A stretch of 27,459 nucleotides of DNA from Thermoplasmata archaeon (GCA_021823085.1 JAKAPG010000002.1:1-27459), one strand, 5' to 3'; positions 1 to 8,234 are shown, counted from the first letter of the stretch. Numbers and translations: made by a program. Notes: generated by a model from the letters alone, not told the origin.

Positions 1-1601
1 GATCTCGTCGGCTCCGAGCGCGGAAGGGCTGGCTCGAGTGTAGCGAGCAGCCCGAGCGGAGTAGGCACGACGGGAGGGCGTTGGGTGATGTACCCGACCT
101 CGGGCGGAGGGCGACCTTCCCAGATCGACAGGACGAGGAGGGCATCGGGCAGGCAGTAACGGCCCTGGCAGAGGCCCGTGCCGAGTCCGGTGTAGCGCTT
201 GATTTCCTCGATCCCTCGGTACCCCGCCTCGTTCGCCTCCCGGAGTTCCCGCAACAGGACGTCCTCGCAGGGGCAGGCGATCCACTTGCCCAGCCCCTGT
301 GGCTCGGCAAGGAGCTCGCGGTAGTACGCTTGCATCTCGTGGAAAGGTTCCGACAGAACGTCGGGCGTAACGTCCCCACCGGGTTCTGCCCCTTCCGCGA
401 TCGCCCGTGCGGCCGCCCGTCCGCTCGTCCGCGAGGCGTCGGCATCCGGTGCCCCGGCGGCGGATCCGACCGCAAAGAGCCCCGGCACCGTCGTGGCTCC
501 GTGGCCGTCCACCGCCGGCGCGTAGGCTCCGAGGCGGGGGCGCCAGACCATCCTCACGCCGGCTTGAAAGAAGAGTTGCGGATGAGGGATCCGACGGTGC
601 GCGAGCACGAGGGCATCCGCGGCCAGGGTCTGGCGAGGGCCGAAGGACCGGCCCCGGATGCGGATCGACCGGACTCCCGAGCGCCCCTTCGCGTCGAGGA
701 CGAGGGATCGAGGATACAACGGAATCCGGCGGTCTGCGGCGACGCGAGCGAGATCGGGTCCAATCTCACCGGGGGCCACAACGGCCGAGATGTGGCTGTC
801 GAAGCTCTCCACCACTTGAAGCGCACGCGAGCCGCCCCCGAAGACCACCGCGTGACGGAACGGCTCGAACCCTGCCTTCGCGAACGAGAACGCGCCGTCG
901 GCGGTCATCACGCCGGGGCGGTCGTTGCCCGGGAACAGGAGCGACGCGTCGTACCCGCCTGTCGCCACGACCACCCTGCGCGCGAAGACGAGTGAGGCCC
1001 GCTCTGAACCTTCGCTCGCGAGCACGCGAAACGGGTGAGGCGAGCCGAAGCTCGGTGGTGGAAGGAAGACAGCGGTGGTCCGGCCCCAGACCGGTTCATC
1101 GGCGGGTCCGCCGTCGCGATCGAGCACGATGAGAGAATCGATTCCTCGGGCGCGAAGCTCGTCCGCCGCCGCCGCGCCGCTCGCACCGTTCCCGATGATG
1201 AGAACGTCCGCCTCACGTATGCGGGGAGGTCTGGGGGGCGTCGTCGGCAGCACCACCCTCTCGGGGGAATCGTACCCGGCTAGGCGCCGTACGACGCGCT
1301 GGTACAGAGGCACGGCCGGGGTCGGACGTCGAAACCCATGCAGCGTGTCGATCCCACGAGGGAATAGGTAGTCGAAGGCGCCCCAGAGGTCATAGCGCGG
1401 GGAGGGCCACGCGTTCGACGTGGGGCGGACCCCCTCCGGGAACCCCTCGCGGCACGCGCGAATGTTGAGGCGTCGGTCGGTCCGCACGAGGCAGTTCGTG
1501 CAGTATCCGACCCCGCAGAACGGGGCCCGCGGCCGGTGATACCGTATCGAACGTTGGAGGATGGGCAGCCGCCGGGCCCGCGTCCTCACACCCCCGTTCA
1601 T
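1..1601 (-). CDS. FAD-dependent oxidoreductase with two [2Fe-2S] domains, sarcosine oxidase alpha/HcnB-like (3' end outside window)
   Basis: At least 533 codons are present and the frame runs off the left edge without a stop, so the gene is partial. An N-terminal plant-type ferredoxin segment (about residues 20-50) has the pattern C-x4-C-x2-C-x11-C (FCGVGYCTNC, then RAC). A Rossmann FAD site follows (ADVLIIGNGASG), then a second nucleotide-binding-like GGGSRAL stretch. Near the end of what is visible is a Bfd-type cluster site (CPCED ... GTGLCQGRYC) and the RPP-V-PTPLG tail seen in this family. Such proteins oxidise amines or amino acids, or pass electrons, usually with partner subunits; the substrate is unknown here. 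I chose ATG 1601 because an in-frame TGA lies 36 bases upstream, but this leaves the ferredoxin domain short at its N-terminus. It is divergent from the PhoU-type regulator. Confidence 0.85.
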   Translation of the reverse strand, partial: MNGGVRTRARRLPILQRSIRYHRPRAPFCGVGYCTNCLVRTDRRLNIRACREGFPEGVRPTSNAWPSPRYDLWGAFDYLFPRGIDTLHGFRRPTPAVPLYQRVVRRLAGYDSPERVVLPTTPPRPPRIREADVLIIGNGASGAAAADELRARGIDSLIVLDRDGGPADEPVWGRTTAVFLPPPSFGSPHPFRVLASEGSERASLVFARRVVVATGGYDASLLFPGNDRPGVMTADGAFSFAKAGFEPFRHAVVFGGGSRALQVVESFDSHISAVVAPGEIGPDLARVAADRRIPLYPRSLVLDAKGRSGVRSIRIRGRSFGPRQTLAADALVLAHRRIPHPQLFFQAGVRMVWRPRLGAYAPAVDGHGATTVPGLFAVGSAAGAPDADASRTSGRAAARAIAEGAEPGGDVTPDVLSEPFHEMQAYYRELLAEPQGLGKWIACPCEDVLLRELREANEAGYRGIEEIKRYTGLGTGLCQGRYCLPDALLVLSIWEGRPPPEVGYITQRPPVVPTPLGLLATLEPALPRSEPTR

Positions 1602-1720
1602 CGCCGGCCGACCGAGCCCACGAGCGGGGCGCAGTCATACCCTTCGCGGCGCCGAGGAAGGGTGGGAGGCTCCGAGCGATCACCCCCGTAGATAGCGCCA
1701 TCTTTCCGGGCTCCGAGCCA

Positions 1721-1731
1721 AAACTATATAG
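1721..1731 (+). promoter_or_regulatory. TATA box of the AbrB-PhoU regulator
   Basis: AAACTATATAG lies with its centre about 29 bases before ATG 1755. This is the right distance for an archaeal TATA box and a transcript with almost no leader. The core CTATATAG (1724-1731) is its own reverse complement, so it could also serve the divergent oxidoreductase, whose start is about 120 bases away on the other side. Confidence 0.65.
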
Positions 1732-1754
1732 AGGCCCGCGACCCCCGCGGTCCG

Positions 1755-2855
1755 ATGCGTTCTACCGGTGGGTTCCACGGCCGTCGCATCCAGAAGACCG
1801 GAGGCTCGACGTTCATCATCTCCCTACCGAAGAACTGGGTCACGAGTCGTGGGCTCCACGCGGGCGACTCGCTCGCCTTCACCCCAAGGCCGGACGGCTC
1901 GCTGACGGTCAGCCCTGAGGAAGCCGGGAATGCCGAGGTCCTGCGCCGGGTCGTTCCGGTTTCGAACGACATGCAGGAGGACTACCTCATCCGCCGGCTG
2001 ATCGCCGAGTACATCGCGGGATCGTCGCTCTTGGAGGTCCGTACCGACGGCCGGATGAGTGCCCGTACGCGCGACGTGGTCCGAGGGTTTGCTCAGCGCG
2101 TCATCGGGCCCGAGATCCTCGAGGAGACCTCGGAGTCGGTCGTTCTCCAGGACGTCGTCGGCGTGAATCCGCTTCCGATCCCTTCCGTCATCCGCCGGAT
2201 GCACCAGATGGTCCGCGCGATGCACACGGACGCGATGGCCGCGCTCCGTGCCCAGGACGCATCCATCGCCCGCGACGTCGTCGAGCGCGACTGGGAGGTC
2301 GACCGCCTGCACTGGTTCATGGAGAAGCAGGTCAACTCGGCGCTCCGGGACGCCCGCGTCCTCTCCTCTCTCGACCTCACTCTGCCGGAGTGCTCGACCT
2401 ATCTGCTCACCTCGCGCCTGCTGGAGCGCGTCGCCGACCACGCGGTCCGCATCGCCGAGACCGTCGAAATGTTCGAGAAGGAGAAGCCCCCACCCGCCGT
2501 CGTCACCGAGCTCGAGAAGATGGCGACCACGGCCACCCAGAGCCTCGCCGACGCCCTCGATTGCCTTGAGCAACGCGATATCCCGCACGCGAACGCGATC
2601 ATCGACACCGTGCACCGCCTCGTTCAGGAACGCGCGCATGTGCTGAGCGAGGTCGTTACCCGCCGGGGCCGCATCGCGGTCGGGCTCGCCTACATCCTCG
2701 AGAGCATCGAGAGGACCGCGCTCTACGCGAGCGATCTGTGCGAGCTCGCGATCAACCACGCGGTGGAAGGTCCCGAGCCGGCCCCGACATCCACCGGAAC
2801 CACGGGGGTCGAGCGCCCGGGTCGTCGGGCGTCGGCGGTCGTCCCAATCCCATAA
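1755..2855 (+). CDS. AbrB-PhoU domain phosphate-uptake-type regulator
   Basis: 366 aa. Residues about 8-45 form a SpoVT/AbrB swapped-hairpin DNA-binding domain (GRRIQKTGGSTFIISLPKNW, then GD-L). Residues about 90-320 are helical and match the PhoU fold, with two repeats that each carry an E/D-rich metal-contact helix (ARDVVERDWEVDRLHW; LLERVADHAVRIAE). In archaea this architecture is annotated as a phosphate uptake regulator that senses metal or phosphate-transporter state. No pst or pit transporter gene lies in this window, so its target is not evident. The last 30 residues are Pro/Thr-rich and probably disordered. It ends 12 bases before the convergent alcohol dehydrogenase. Confidence 0.9.
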   Translation: MRSTGGFHGRRIQKTGGSTFIISLPKNWVTSRGLHAGDSLAFTPRPDGSLTVSPEEAGNAEVLRRVVPVSNDMQEDYLIRRLIAEYIAGSSLLEVRTDGRMSARTRDVVRGFAQRVIGPEILEETSESVVLQDVVGVNPLPIPSVIRRMHQMVRAMHTDAMAALRAQDASIARDVVERDWEVDRLHWFMEKQVNSALRDARVLSSLDLTLPECSTYLLTSRLLERVADHAVRIAETVEMFEKEKPPPAVVTELEKMATTATQSLADALDCLEQRDIPHANAIIDTVHRLVQERAHVLSEVVTRRGRIAVGLAYILESIERTALYASDLCELAINHAVEGPEPAPTSTGTTGVERPGRRASAVVPIP

Positions 2856-2867
2856 CCGGCCCGATCG

Positions 2868-4025
2868 CTACCGGGGTGCCCCGCGCGGGCCCCACTGGAT
2901 GAGATCCAGCAGGCGACCGATCTCCCCGGGGGAGGGTACTCGCGGGTTCCCGACGATCGCGGTCGAACGCCGTACTCGCTCGGTGAGCACGGACCGGCGA
3001 GCCTGGAACGGTCCGAGATCGATCCCGGCGCGGGCGAGGTCGGTTGCGAGCCCGATCCCCTTCACGAACGAGCGAATCCGCTCGGATAGCGACGGGAACG
3101 CGGGATCCTCGCTGCCGGGGAATTGCTCGTCGATCGCCTTATACCGGTCCCGGGCGGACGGGAAGTTGTAGTCGACCGTGGGGGGAAGGGTCATCGCGAG
3201 CAGACGCGCATACCCCAGCGCGGGCATTTCGGGAGCGAGCGCGCGAGCGAGCGCGTGGGCGAGACCGAGGGAGGAGTTGGCGCTCGCGAGGCCGGCGCGC
3301 CCGGCGGCGTAGTAGAGCGCGGACCGGGCGTCTCCTTCCCGCGGCTGGCGCGCGAGCTTCGCCACGCTCACGAGTGCACTCGCGAGGGCGTCCTGCGCGA
3401 GCGCGTCGGTGAACGGATTCGCCCACTCCGAGGCGAGCGCCTCCATCGAGTGCGCGATCACCTCGAAGCCCATCGGCACCGCGAGCGATACCGGAACGGC
3501 ACTCGCCAGCGCCGGGTCGAGAAGTGCCCAATCGGGAGCGAGCGAGCGATGCGCGAGCTCGATCGTCCCCCCGTCCGCGTCGTAGAGGTGGGCGGCACCG
3601 GTCATCTCGCTCCCGCTGCCGGCCGTGGAAGGGAGGGCCACGAGCCGGGGAACTCCGCTCGCTGGAACATCGGTGAGCGGAGTCCAATCCTTCAGAGCGA
3701 GGTCCGGTCGGGCGAGGCGCGCACGAATCGCTTTCGCGAGGTCAATCGCCTGGCCGCCCCCGATCACGACGATCGTGTCGCACGAACTGCCGATCCCGGT
3801 CGCGATCTCCTCGACGCGGGACAGCGTGGCAGGTCCTCGTGGGAGCGCCTCGGTCCGTAGCTCGATCTCGAGATGCCGGACGAACCCCTCGATCCTTCGA
3901 ACGCTGTCGAGGTCGCTCGCGCTGGGAGTGACAAGCAGGATCACGCGGTGCGGCTCCAAGCCCGCGAGCTGCTCGATCGCCCCGGAACCGAACCCGACCC
4001 GAGGGCTCGTGAAGAACCCCATCAT
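2868..4025 (-). CDS. Iron-containing alcohol dehydrogenase family protein, metal ligands altered
   Basis: 385 aa from the first of two adjacent ATGs (4025; the second at 4022). An AAGGAGGA purine run lies about 13 bases upstream. Family marks are the GGGQAIDLAKAI NAD(P)-binding loop (about 89-100), the PSTAGSGSEMT loop (132-142) and a helical C-terminal half. In this family a metal is held by an Asp and three His. Here the Asp position appears to be Glu188 (GFEVIAH), His192 and His257 remain, the neighbouring catalytic His is Arg261 (HALARAL), and the final HG motif reads LGY. It may use another metal, no metal, or be catalytically altered. It lies 35 bases downstream of the Fur-like gene, so the two are probably co-transcribed. 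Confidence 0.85.
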   Translation of the reverse strand: MMGFFTSPRVGFGSGAIEQLAGLEPHRVILLVTPSASDLDSVRRIEGFVRHLEIELRTEALPRGPATLSRVEEIATGIGSSCDTIVVIGGGQAIDLAKAIRARLARPDLALKDWTPLTDVPASGVPRLVALPSTAGSGSEMTGAAHLYDADGGTIELAHRSLAPDWALLDPALASAVPVSLAVPMGFEVIAHSMEALASEWANPFTDALAQDALASALVSVAKLARQPREGDARSALYYAAGRAGLASANSSLGLAHALARALAPEMPALGYARLLAMTLPPTVDYNFPSARDRYKAIDEQFPGSEDPAFPSLSERIRSFVKGIGLATDLARAGIDLGPFQARRSVLTERVRRSTAIVGNPRVPSPGEIGRLLDLIQWGPRGAPR

Positions 4026-4060
4026 GGAGGTTCGGCGCTCCTCCTTGGTGCGGGCGCCGT

Positions 4061-4390
4061 TCAGACGGCGGGGGCCGCCCGCCGGCACGTCGGGCAGACC
4101 GCCGCGATGGAGTAAGCGACACGTTCGATCGCCCAGCCCTCCGGCCCGCGCGCGGTCATGTCGATGAGCAGCTCCCGATCGACCGGCACGAGCTCGAGGG
4201 GGTGGATCCTCCCGCAGCTGCGACAGACGATGTGACCGTGCGGTGGCTCGGCGAGGGCGATCGTCCGACGGCGCTTCGGTGCCGTCGCTGGGACCGAGCC
4301 CGACCGCCGGTGCGCTCGGGGCGGTGGGCGCGATCGGGCCGCCGGCCGTGACCCGCGCTTCGGCGACCGACGAGGGCTCATGGCGCGCAT
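4061..4390 (-). CDS. Fur-family C-terminal (dimerisation/metal) domain protein lacking the DNA-binding domain
   Basis: 109 aa from ATG 4390. Residues about 50-103 are a clear Fur-type C-terminal domain: PPHGHIVCRSCG (CxxC at 56-59), LELVPVD, a helix, then GWAIERVAYSIAAVCPTC (CxxC at 99-102), which gives the structural zinc site. The first about 48 residues are a basic Arg/Pro/Ser-rich stretch. None of the other two minus-strand frames over 4250-4400 gives a winged helix, so the DNA-binding half is truly absent rather than frameshifted. It could be a metal-binding dimerisation partner of a full-length Fur, a metal sensor, or a gene remnant. It precedes the alcohol dehydrogenase on the same strand. 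Confidence 0.7.
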   Translation of the reverse strand: MRAMSPRRSPKRGSRPAARSRPPPRAHRRSGSVPATAPKRRRTIALAEPPHGHIVCRSCGRIHPLELVPVDRELLIDMTARGPEGWAIERVAYSIAAVCPTCRRAAPAV

Positions 4391-4467
4391 GCACGCCCGC
4401 CCTCGTATTTGAGGACGAGTGGGGAGCGAGCAGCAAGGTCGATATCTCACCGGGAAGTGGGGGGAGC

Positions 4468-5031
4468 ATGGCGACCGACCGGGCATTCTGCCGGTTCACG
4501 CACCCTCCGGCGGGGACTTCCCTTTCGATCGGCGAGGTCCCTTCCGGTGGCATGTGCCTGTCGAGCTTCGTGCTCCTGCGCGACCGGTCGGATGCGCATC
4601 GGGTCCTTCTTGGCCACCTCGACCCCCGCGCACCCTGGGACCGCATCGGTGCGTTGGATGCGCAGCGCGCGGAGATCCACTCGAAGGGATGGATGATCCC
4701 GTCGTCGCACCTTATCTTCGGCGAAGCGCCGGAGGCCGCGGCGCGTCGGATCCTCGTCGAGCAACTCGGACTCTCCGGGGATCGCCCGCTCGAGGCCCCC
4801 CTCATCTATTCGGAGGTCGCCACTCCTCGACGCTTTCCCGACCTCTCGAACCACTGGGACATCGGATTCCTGTACTCGGGGCCATTGTCCGACTCGGAGC
4901 TTCCGCGAACCCCCGCGTGGAAGGACCTCGCCTTCGTCGATACGCGTATCCTCAAGCGCGAGGAGATCGCCCGCTCCCACGGGGACGTTCTCGAGGCCGC
5001 GGGGCTGCTGCCCCGATCGCCACCGGCGTAG
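4468..5031 (+). CDS. Nudix-like domain protein with degenerate Nudix box
   Basis: 187 aa. ATG 4468 is preceded by the purine-rich GGGGGGAGC; longer in-frame starts would overlap the divergent Fur-like gene. The fold is suggested by CLSSFVLLRD (30-39), WMIPSSHLIFGEAPEAAARR and ILVEQLGL (75-102). Compared with the canonical G-x5-E-x7-R-E-U-x-E-E-x-G-U motif, E86, R94, E98, G101 and L102 fit, but the Glu after Arg is Ile95 and the second Glu of the pair is Gln99. Loss of these metal-binding residues makes ordinary pyrophosphohydrolase activity doubtful. It may be a binding protein or a divergent subfamily. Confidence 0.75.
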   Translation: MATDRAFCRFTHPPAGTSLSIGEVPSGGMCLSSFVLLRDRSDAHRVLLGHLDPRAPWDRIGALDAQRAEIHSKGWMIPSSHLIFGEAPEAAARRILVEQLGLSGDRPLEAPLIYSEVATPRRFPDLSNHWDIGFLYSGPLSDSELPRTPAWKDLAFVDTRILKREEIARSHGDVLEAAGLLPRSPPA

Positions 5032-5092
5032 GTATCGTCCACCCGACCCGCTGCTGACCGCGGGGTTACTTGGGGCCTCCGACTTCAGCGCG

Positions 5093-5099
5093 TTTTTTT
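5093..5099 (+). terminator. Oligo-T terminator after the Nudix-like gene
   Basis: A run of seven T lies 62 bases past the Nudix-like stop codon and 30 bases before the next ATG, in otherwise GC-rich DNA. Archaeal RNA polymerase commonly terminates at such tracts. Confidence 0.5.
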
Positions 5100-5130
5100 C
5101 CTCGGCCCCGGCCTTCCGTCGGAAAGCCCA

Positions 5131-5712
5131 ATGGCGAACAACGAGCGATTGGAGATCGGCATCATCCTCGGCAGCACCCGTCCGAATCGCGTCAGTGATC
5201 AAGTCGGTCGGTGGGTCTACGACCTCGCGCGGCAACGCACGGACGCGGAATTCGAGCTCGTCGACCTAAGGGTCTTCCGTCTTCCGATCATGGACGAGCC
5301 GATTCCTCCGAGCGGGGCCGCCGGCCGCTATACGAAGGATCACACGAAGGTCTGGGCCGCGAAGATCGATTCCTTCGACGGGTTCGTCTTCGTGACGCCG
5401 GAGTACCACCACGGGATCCCGGGCGTCCTCAAGAACGCGATCGAGTTTCTGTACCCGGAGTGGGTCAACAAGACGGCCGGGTTCGTGAGCTATGGAAGTG
5501 CCATGGGAGTGCGTGCCGTCGAGCAGCTGCGTCTCGTTCTGGCGGAGCTCCAGGTCGCCACGGTCCGCGCCCAGGTCCAGCTCAGCCTGTTCACCGACTT
5601 CAAGGAGCGCACCCAGTTCACCCCGGGACCCACCAAGGCCGAGTCGGTGAGCGCCATGCTCGACCAGCTCGTCGCGTGGTCGCGCGCTCTGCGCACGATC
5701 CGCCGGCCCTAG
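5131..5712 (+). CDS. NADPH-dependent FMN reductase family flavoprotein
   Basis: 193 aa, normal for the family. The FMN phosphate loop is GSTRPNR (about 12-18). The flavin-contact motif is TPEYHHGIPGVLKNAIEFLY (about 90-109), and a GSAMGVRAVEQLR helix follows. These are soluble flavodoxin-fold enzymes that reduce FMN, quinones or azo and chromate-like substrates with NAD(P)H. It starts 100 bases after the Nudix-like stop, behind a T-tract, so it is probably its own transcript start. It may be read together with the following PLP enzyme and alcohol dehydrogenase. Confidence 0.9.
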   Translation: MANNERLEIGIILGSTRPNRVSDQVGRWVYDLARQRTDAEFELVDLRVFRLPIMDEPIPPSGAAGRYTKDHTKVWAAKIDSFDGFVFVTPEYHHGIPGVLKNAIEFLYPEWVNKTAGFVSYGSAMGVRAVEQLRLVLAELQVATVRAQVQLSLFTDFKERTQFTPGPTKAESVSAMLDQLVAWSRALRTIRRP

Positions 5713-5776
5713 GCTCCGCACAGCACCATCGTGACCGGTCCGAAGAGGAGATGACGGTTGGGCCGCTCCCGAGAGC

Positions 5777-6901
5777 GTGCGTGACGCGACCCGAGTGATC
5801 CGAGCCGGCCTTTCGACCCCGGCCCAAGGAGAGCCGTTCCTGCCCGGGCCGACGTTCGCATCGAAATTCTTCCTCGAGGGCGAACCGTCGAGCTCGCCGT
5901 ACACCTACGGTCGCAATGGGAACCCCACGTGGACGCTGTTCGAGGGAGCGCTCGCCGAGCTGGAAGGAGGTCCTGCGCTCGTCTTCTCGTCCGGGATGGC
6001 GGCCGTGAACGCGGTCTGGGCGGATGTTCTCCTGCGCGCGCCGGGTCCGCGGGTTCTGGTCATGCCGTCCGACGGCTACAACCTCGGGCGGCGTGTCGCC
6101 CGGGAATTCTATGCCCCGCTCGGCGTCGAGGTCCGGATGGCCCGAACGGCGGACCCCGCGGCCGCGGACCTCTTCGACGGAGCGACGCTCGTGTGGCTCG
6201 AGTCCCCGAGCAACCCGGAGCTCGACGTCTGCGACCTCGCCAAGCTGACCGAGGAAGCCCACCGGCACGGGGCGGTGGTCGCGGTGGACAACACGACCGC
6301 CACCGCCCTCTCTCAGCGCCCCCTCGAGCTCGGTGCCGACTTCTCGGTCGCGAGCGACTCGAAGGCGCTCACGGGGCACAGCGACCTGATCCTCGGCCAC
6401 GTCGCGGTGCGCGATCCCGAGCGTGCGGCGCGCCTTCGCCGATGGCGGGACGAACAAGGGTCGATCGCCGGTCCGATGGAGGTGTGGCTCGCCCACCGCT
6501 CCCTCGCGACGCTGGACGTACGCCTCGAGCGCGAGTGCGCGAATGCACTGGAGATCGCCCGGTTCTTGAAGACTCGTCCCGAGGTCCGCCGAGTGCGGTA
6601 CCCGGGCCTACCGGACGATCCCTCCCATCGGATCGCGTCCCGTCAGATGCGTCGGTTCGGCACGATCGTGAGCTTCGAACTCGCAGACCGAGCGACCGCC
6701 GACCGCTTCCTGCATGCCTGCCGGCTCGTCCTGCCGGCGACGAGCTTCGGCGGCGTCCACACCACCGCCGAGCGGCGGGGCCGCTGGGCCGGCGAGACAA
6801 CGCTGGCGGAAGGGTTCGTCCGCTTGAGCGCCGGATGCGAGAGCGCCGAGGATCTGATCGAGGACATCGCGCTGGCTCTCGCGTCGGTCGGTGGCGATTG
6901 A
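5777..6901 (+). CDS. Cys/Met-metabolism PLP enzyme, cystathionine gamma-lyase/synthase type
   Basis: 374 aa from GTG 5777. YGRNGNPT (44-51), SSGMAA (71-76), the ESPSNP loop (142-147), the Asp171 that contacts the pyridine nitrogen, and the Schiff-base Lys196 in SDSKALTGHSDLILG are all present. The family catalyses gamma-elimination or replacement on cystathionine or related thioether substrates. The sequence does not say whether this one acts in cysteine synthesis or in breakdown. ATG 5751 upstream has a better GAGGAG site but opens only a 15-codon frame ending in TGA, so GTG 5777 is kept. The stop overlaps the next start (TGATG). Confidence 0.88.
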   Translation: MRDATRVIRAGLSTPAQGEPFLPGPTFASKFFLEGEPSSSPYTYGRNGNPTWTLFEGALAELEGGPALVFSSGMAAVNAVWADVLLRAPGPRVLVMPSDGYNLGRRVAREFYAPLGVEVRMARTADPAAADLFDGATLVWLESPSNPELDVCDLAKLTEEAHRHGAVVAVDNTTATALSQRPLELGADFSVASDSKALTGHSDLILGHVAVRDPERAARLRRWRDEQGSIAGPMEVWLAHRSLATLDVRLERECANALEIARFLKTRPEVRRVRYPGLPDDPSHRIASRQMRRFGTIVSFELADRATADRFLHACRLVLPATSFGGVHTTAERRGRWAGETTLAEGFVRLSAGCESAEDLIEDIALALASVGGD

Positions 6902-7923
6902 TGAGGGCCATGGTGCTGCACGGGACGGGGCCCGTGGAAGGCCGTCCGTTGAAGCTCGAGGAAGTCCCGATCCCCGAGCCGCGCGAGCGCGAGGTCCTGG
7001 TCGAGGTCGACGCGTGCGGGGTCTGCCGCACCGACCTGCATGTGGTCGAGGGAGACCTTCCTCCCCTGCGGTCCGCCGTGATCCCCGGCCACGAGATCGT
7101 GGGGAAGGTCGTCCAGCTCGGCCCCAACGTCCGGGCGCTCTCCGTCGGCGACCGGGTCGGGGTCCCCTGGCTCCACTGGACGTGCGGACGGTGCGAGTAC
7201 TGCCGGACCGGTCGCGAGAATCTCTGCGAGGAGAAGACGTTCACCGGCTACGGCGAGAACGGAGGGTACGCGCCGTTCGTCGTGGGAAAGGAGGACTACG
7301 TGCTGCCGCTTCCTCCCGAAGGCGACTCGGCCGGTTGGGCGCCGTTCCTGTGCGCGGGACTGATCGGCTATCGGGCTCTGAAGACGGCGATGCCACGTTT
7401 CGGTGGGCGCATCGGGTTCTTCGGGTTCGGTGGGTCAGCGCACCTCACCCTGCAGCTCGCCTCCCGGCTCGGCTACGAAACGGTGGCGTACTCGCGGACC
7501 TCCGCGCATCTCGCGCTCGCGAAGTCGCTCGGAGCGACCGAGACCGTCCTCACCACCGAACCCCGCAGCTCCCCGTCTCCTCCGCTGGATAGCGCGATCG
7601 TATTCGCGCCGGCCGGCTCGGTCGTGATCGACGCGCTCAAAGAGGTGCGCAAGGGAGGGACGGTAGCGATCGCCGGGATCCACATGAGCCCCATCCCATC
7701 GATCGACTACGATCGCCTTTTGTTCGGCGAACGACGGATCGCCAGCGTCGAGGCGAACACCCGCGCCGACGCTCGCGAGTTCCTCGACCTCTCCGCGCAC
7801 TTGCCCCTCAAGAGCACGGTCGAACCCCGTCCGCTCGCGAAGGCGAACGAGGCGCTCGCCGACCTCAAGTCCGGTCGGATCGACGGAGTCCTCGTCCTGG
7901 ACGTCCGGTCCTCACCGACGTAA
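6901..7923 (+). CDS. Zinc-dependent alcohol dehydrogenase (MDR family)
   Basis: 340 aa. Catalytic-zinc residues are Cys42 (CGVCRTDLH), His64 in PGHE and a Cys in FLCAGLIGYRAL. The structural-zinc loop has four Cys (CGRCEYCRTGRENLC, 95-109). The Rossmann loop reads GFFGFGGSAH, a variant of GxGxxG. The FTGYGENGGYAPF segment resembles the AdhA/propanol-preferring branch. It probably interconverts a primary alcohol and aldehyde with NAD(P). Its ATG shares one base with the stop of the PLP enzyme, so the two are translationally coupled, which hints that the alcohol or aldehyde could derive from amino-acid breakdown (inference). Confidence 0.92.
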   Translation: MRAMVLHGTGPVEGRPLKLEEVPIPEPREREVLVEVDACGVCRTDLHVVEGDLPPLRSAVIPGHEIVGKVVQLGPNVRALSVGDRVGVPWLHWTCGRCEYCRTGRENLCEEKTFTGYGENGGYAPFVVGKEDYVLPLPPEGDSAGWAPFLCAGLIGYRALKTAMPRFGGRIGFFGFGGSAHLTLQLASRLGYETVAYSRTSAHLALAKSLGATETVLTTEPRSSPSPPLDSAIVFAPAGSVVIDALKEVRKGGTVAIAGIHMSPIPSIDYDRLLFGERRIASVEANTRADAREFLDLSAHLPLKSTVEPRPLAKANEALADLKSGRIDGVLVLDVRSSPT

Positions 7924-8234
7924 CCGGCGTCGACGCGCGGCCCGCCCGGGCCGGGTCGCCCTGACTCCCCCCGCGGCGCGCCCGACTACGCAGTTCCTGC
8001 GATGGGATCCCCTCGATCCGAAGGTACTTCGGCCGCTCTTGCCCCATCGCTCCGATGCGTCGGTCCTCGCGAACGGCAGAGCGTGGTCGGTGTCTCACGC
8101 TCGATGCGCCCTCCGTTGCGCGATGGGATGACCCCGCCCCGCTGCCTCGAGCGCGGACCCTGCCTCTCGGCTAGGAACTCTCCCCCGCCCCTCGCTAGGT
8201 GGGGCATGGACGGCGACCCGCTCGCCGAGGTTTT
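7924..8234. other. Intergenic region, no gene recognised
   Basis: About 310 bases between the zinc alcohol dehydrogenase and the thioredoxin-like gene. Frames here give only Arg/Pro-rich translations without family features. A small GCCCC/GGGGC hairpin lies at about 8187-8205, just before the downstream gene. No convincing TATA box or tRNA was seen. Confidence 0.4.

Noticed and set aside
81..1132. Plus-strand open frames opposite the FAD oxidoreductase
   Set aside because: They are Arg-rich antisense shadows; the minus-strand frame shows the family motifs without interruption.
1390..1701. 103-codon minus-strand frame beginning before the oxidoreductase
   Set aside because: It reads the ferredoxin region in the wrong frame and has no family features, although a frameshifted N-terminus there cannot be fully excluded.
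4402..4419. CTCGT/ACGAG inverted repeat between the Fur-like and Nudix-like genes as a Fur box
   Set aside because: Arms of five bases are too short to separate from chance, and the AT-rich Fur-box pattern is absent.
2868..4805. One very long minus-strand frame of 645 codons
   Set aside because: Only the part from 4025 matches the alcohol dehydrogenase family. The upstream part crosses the Fur-like and Nudix-like genes in the wrong frame.
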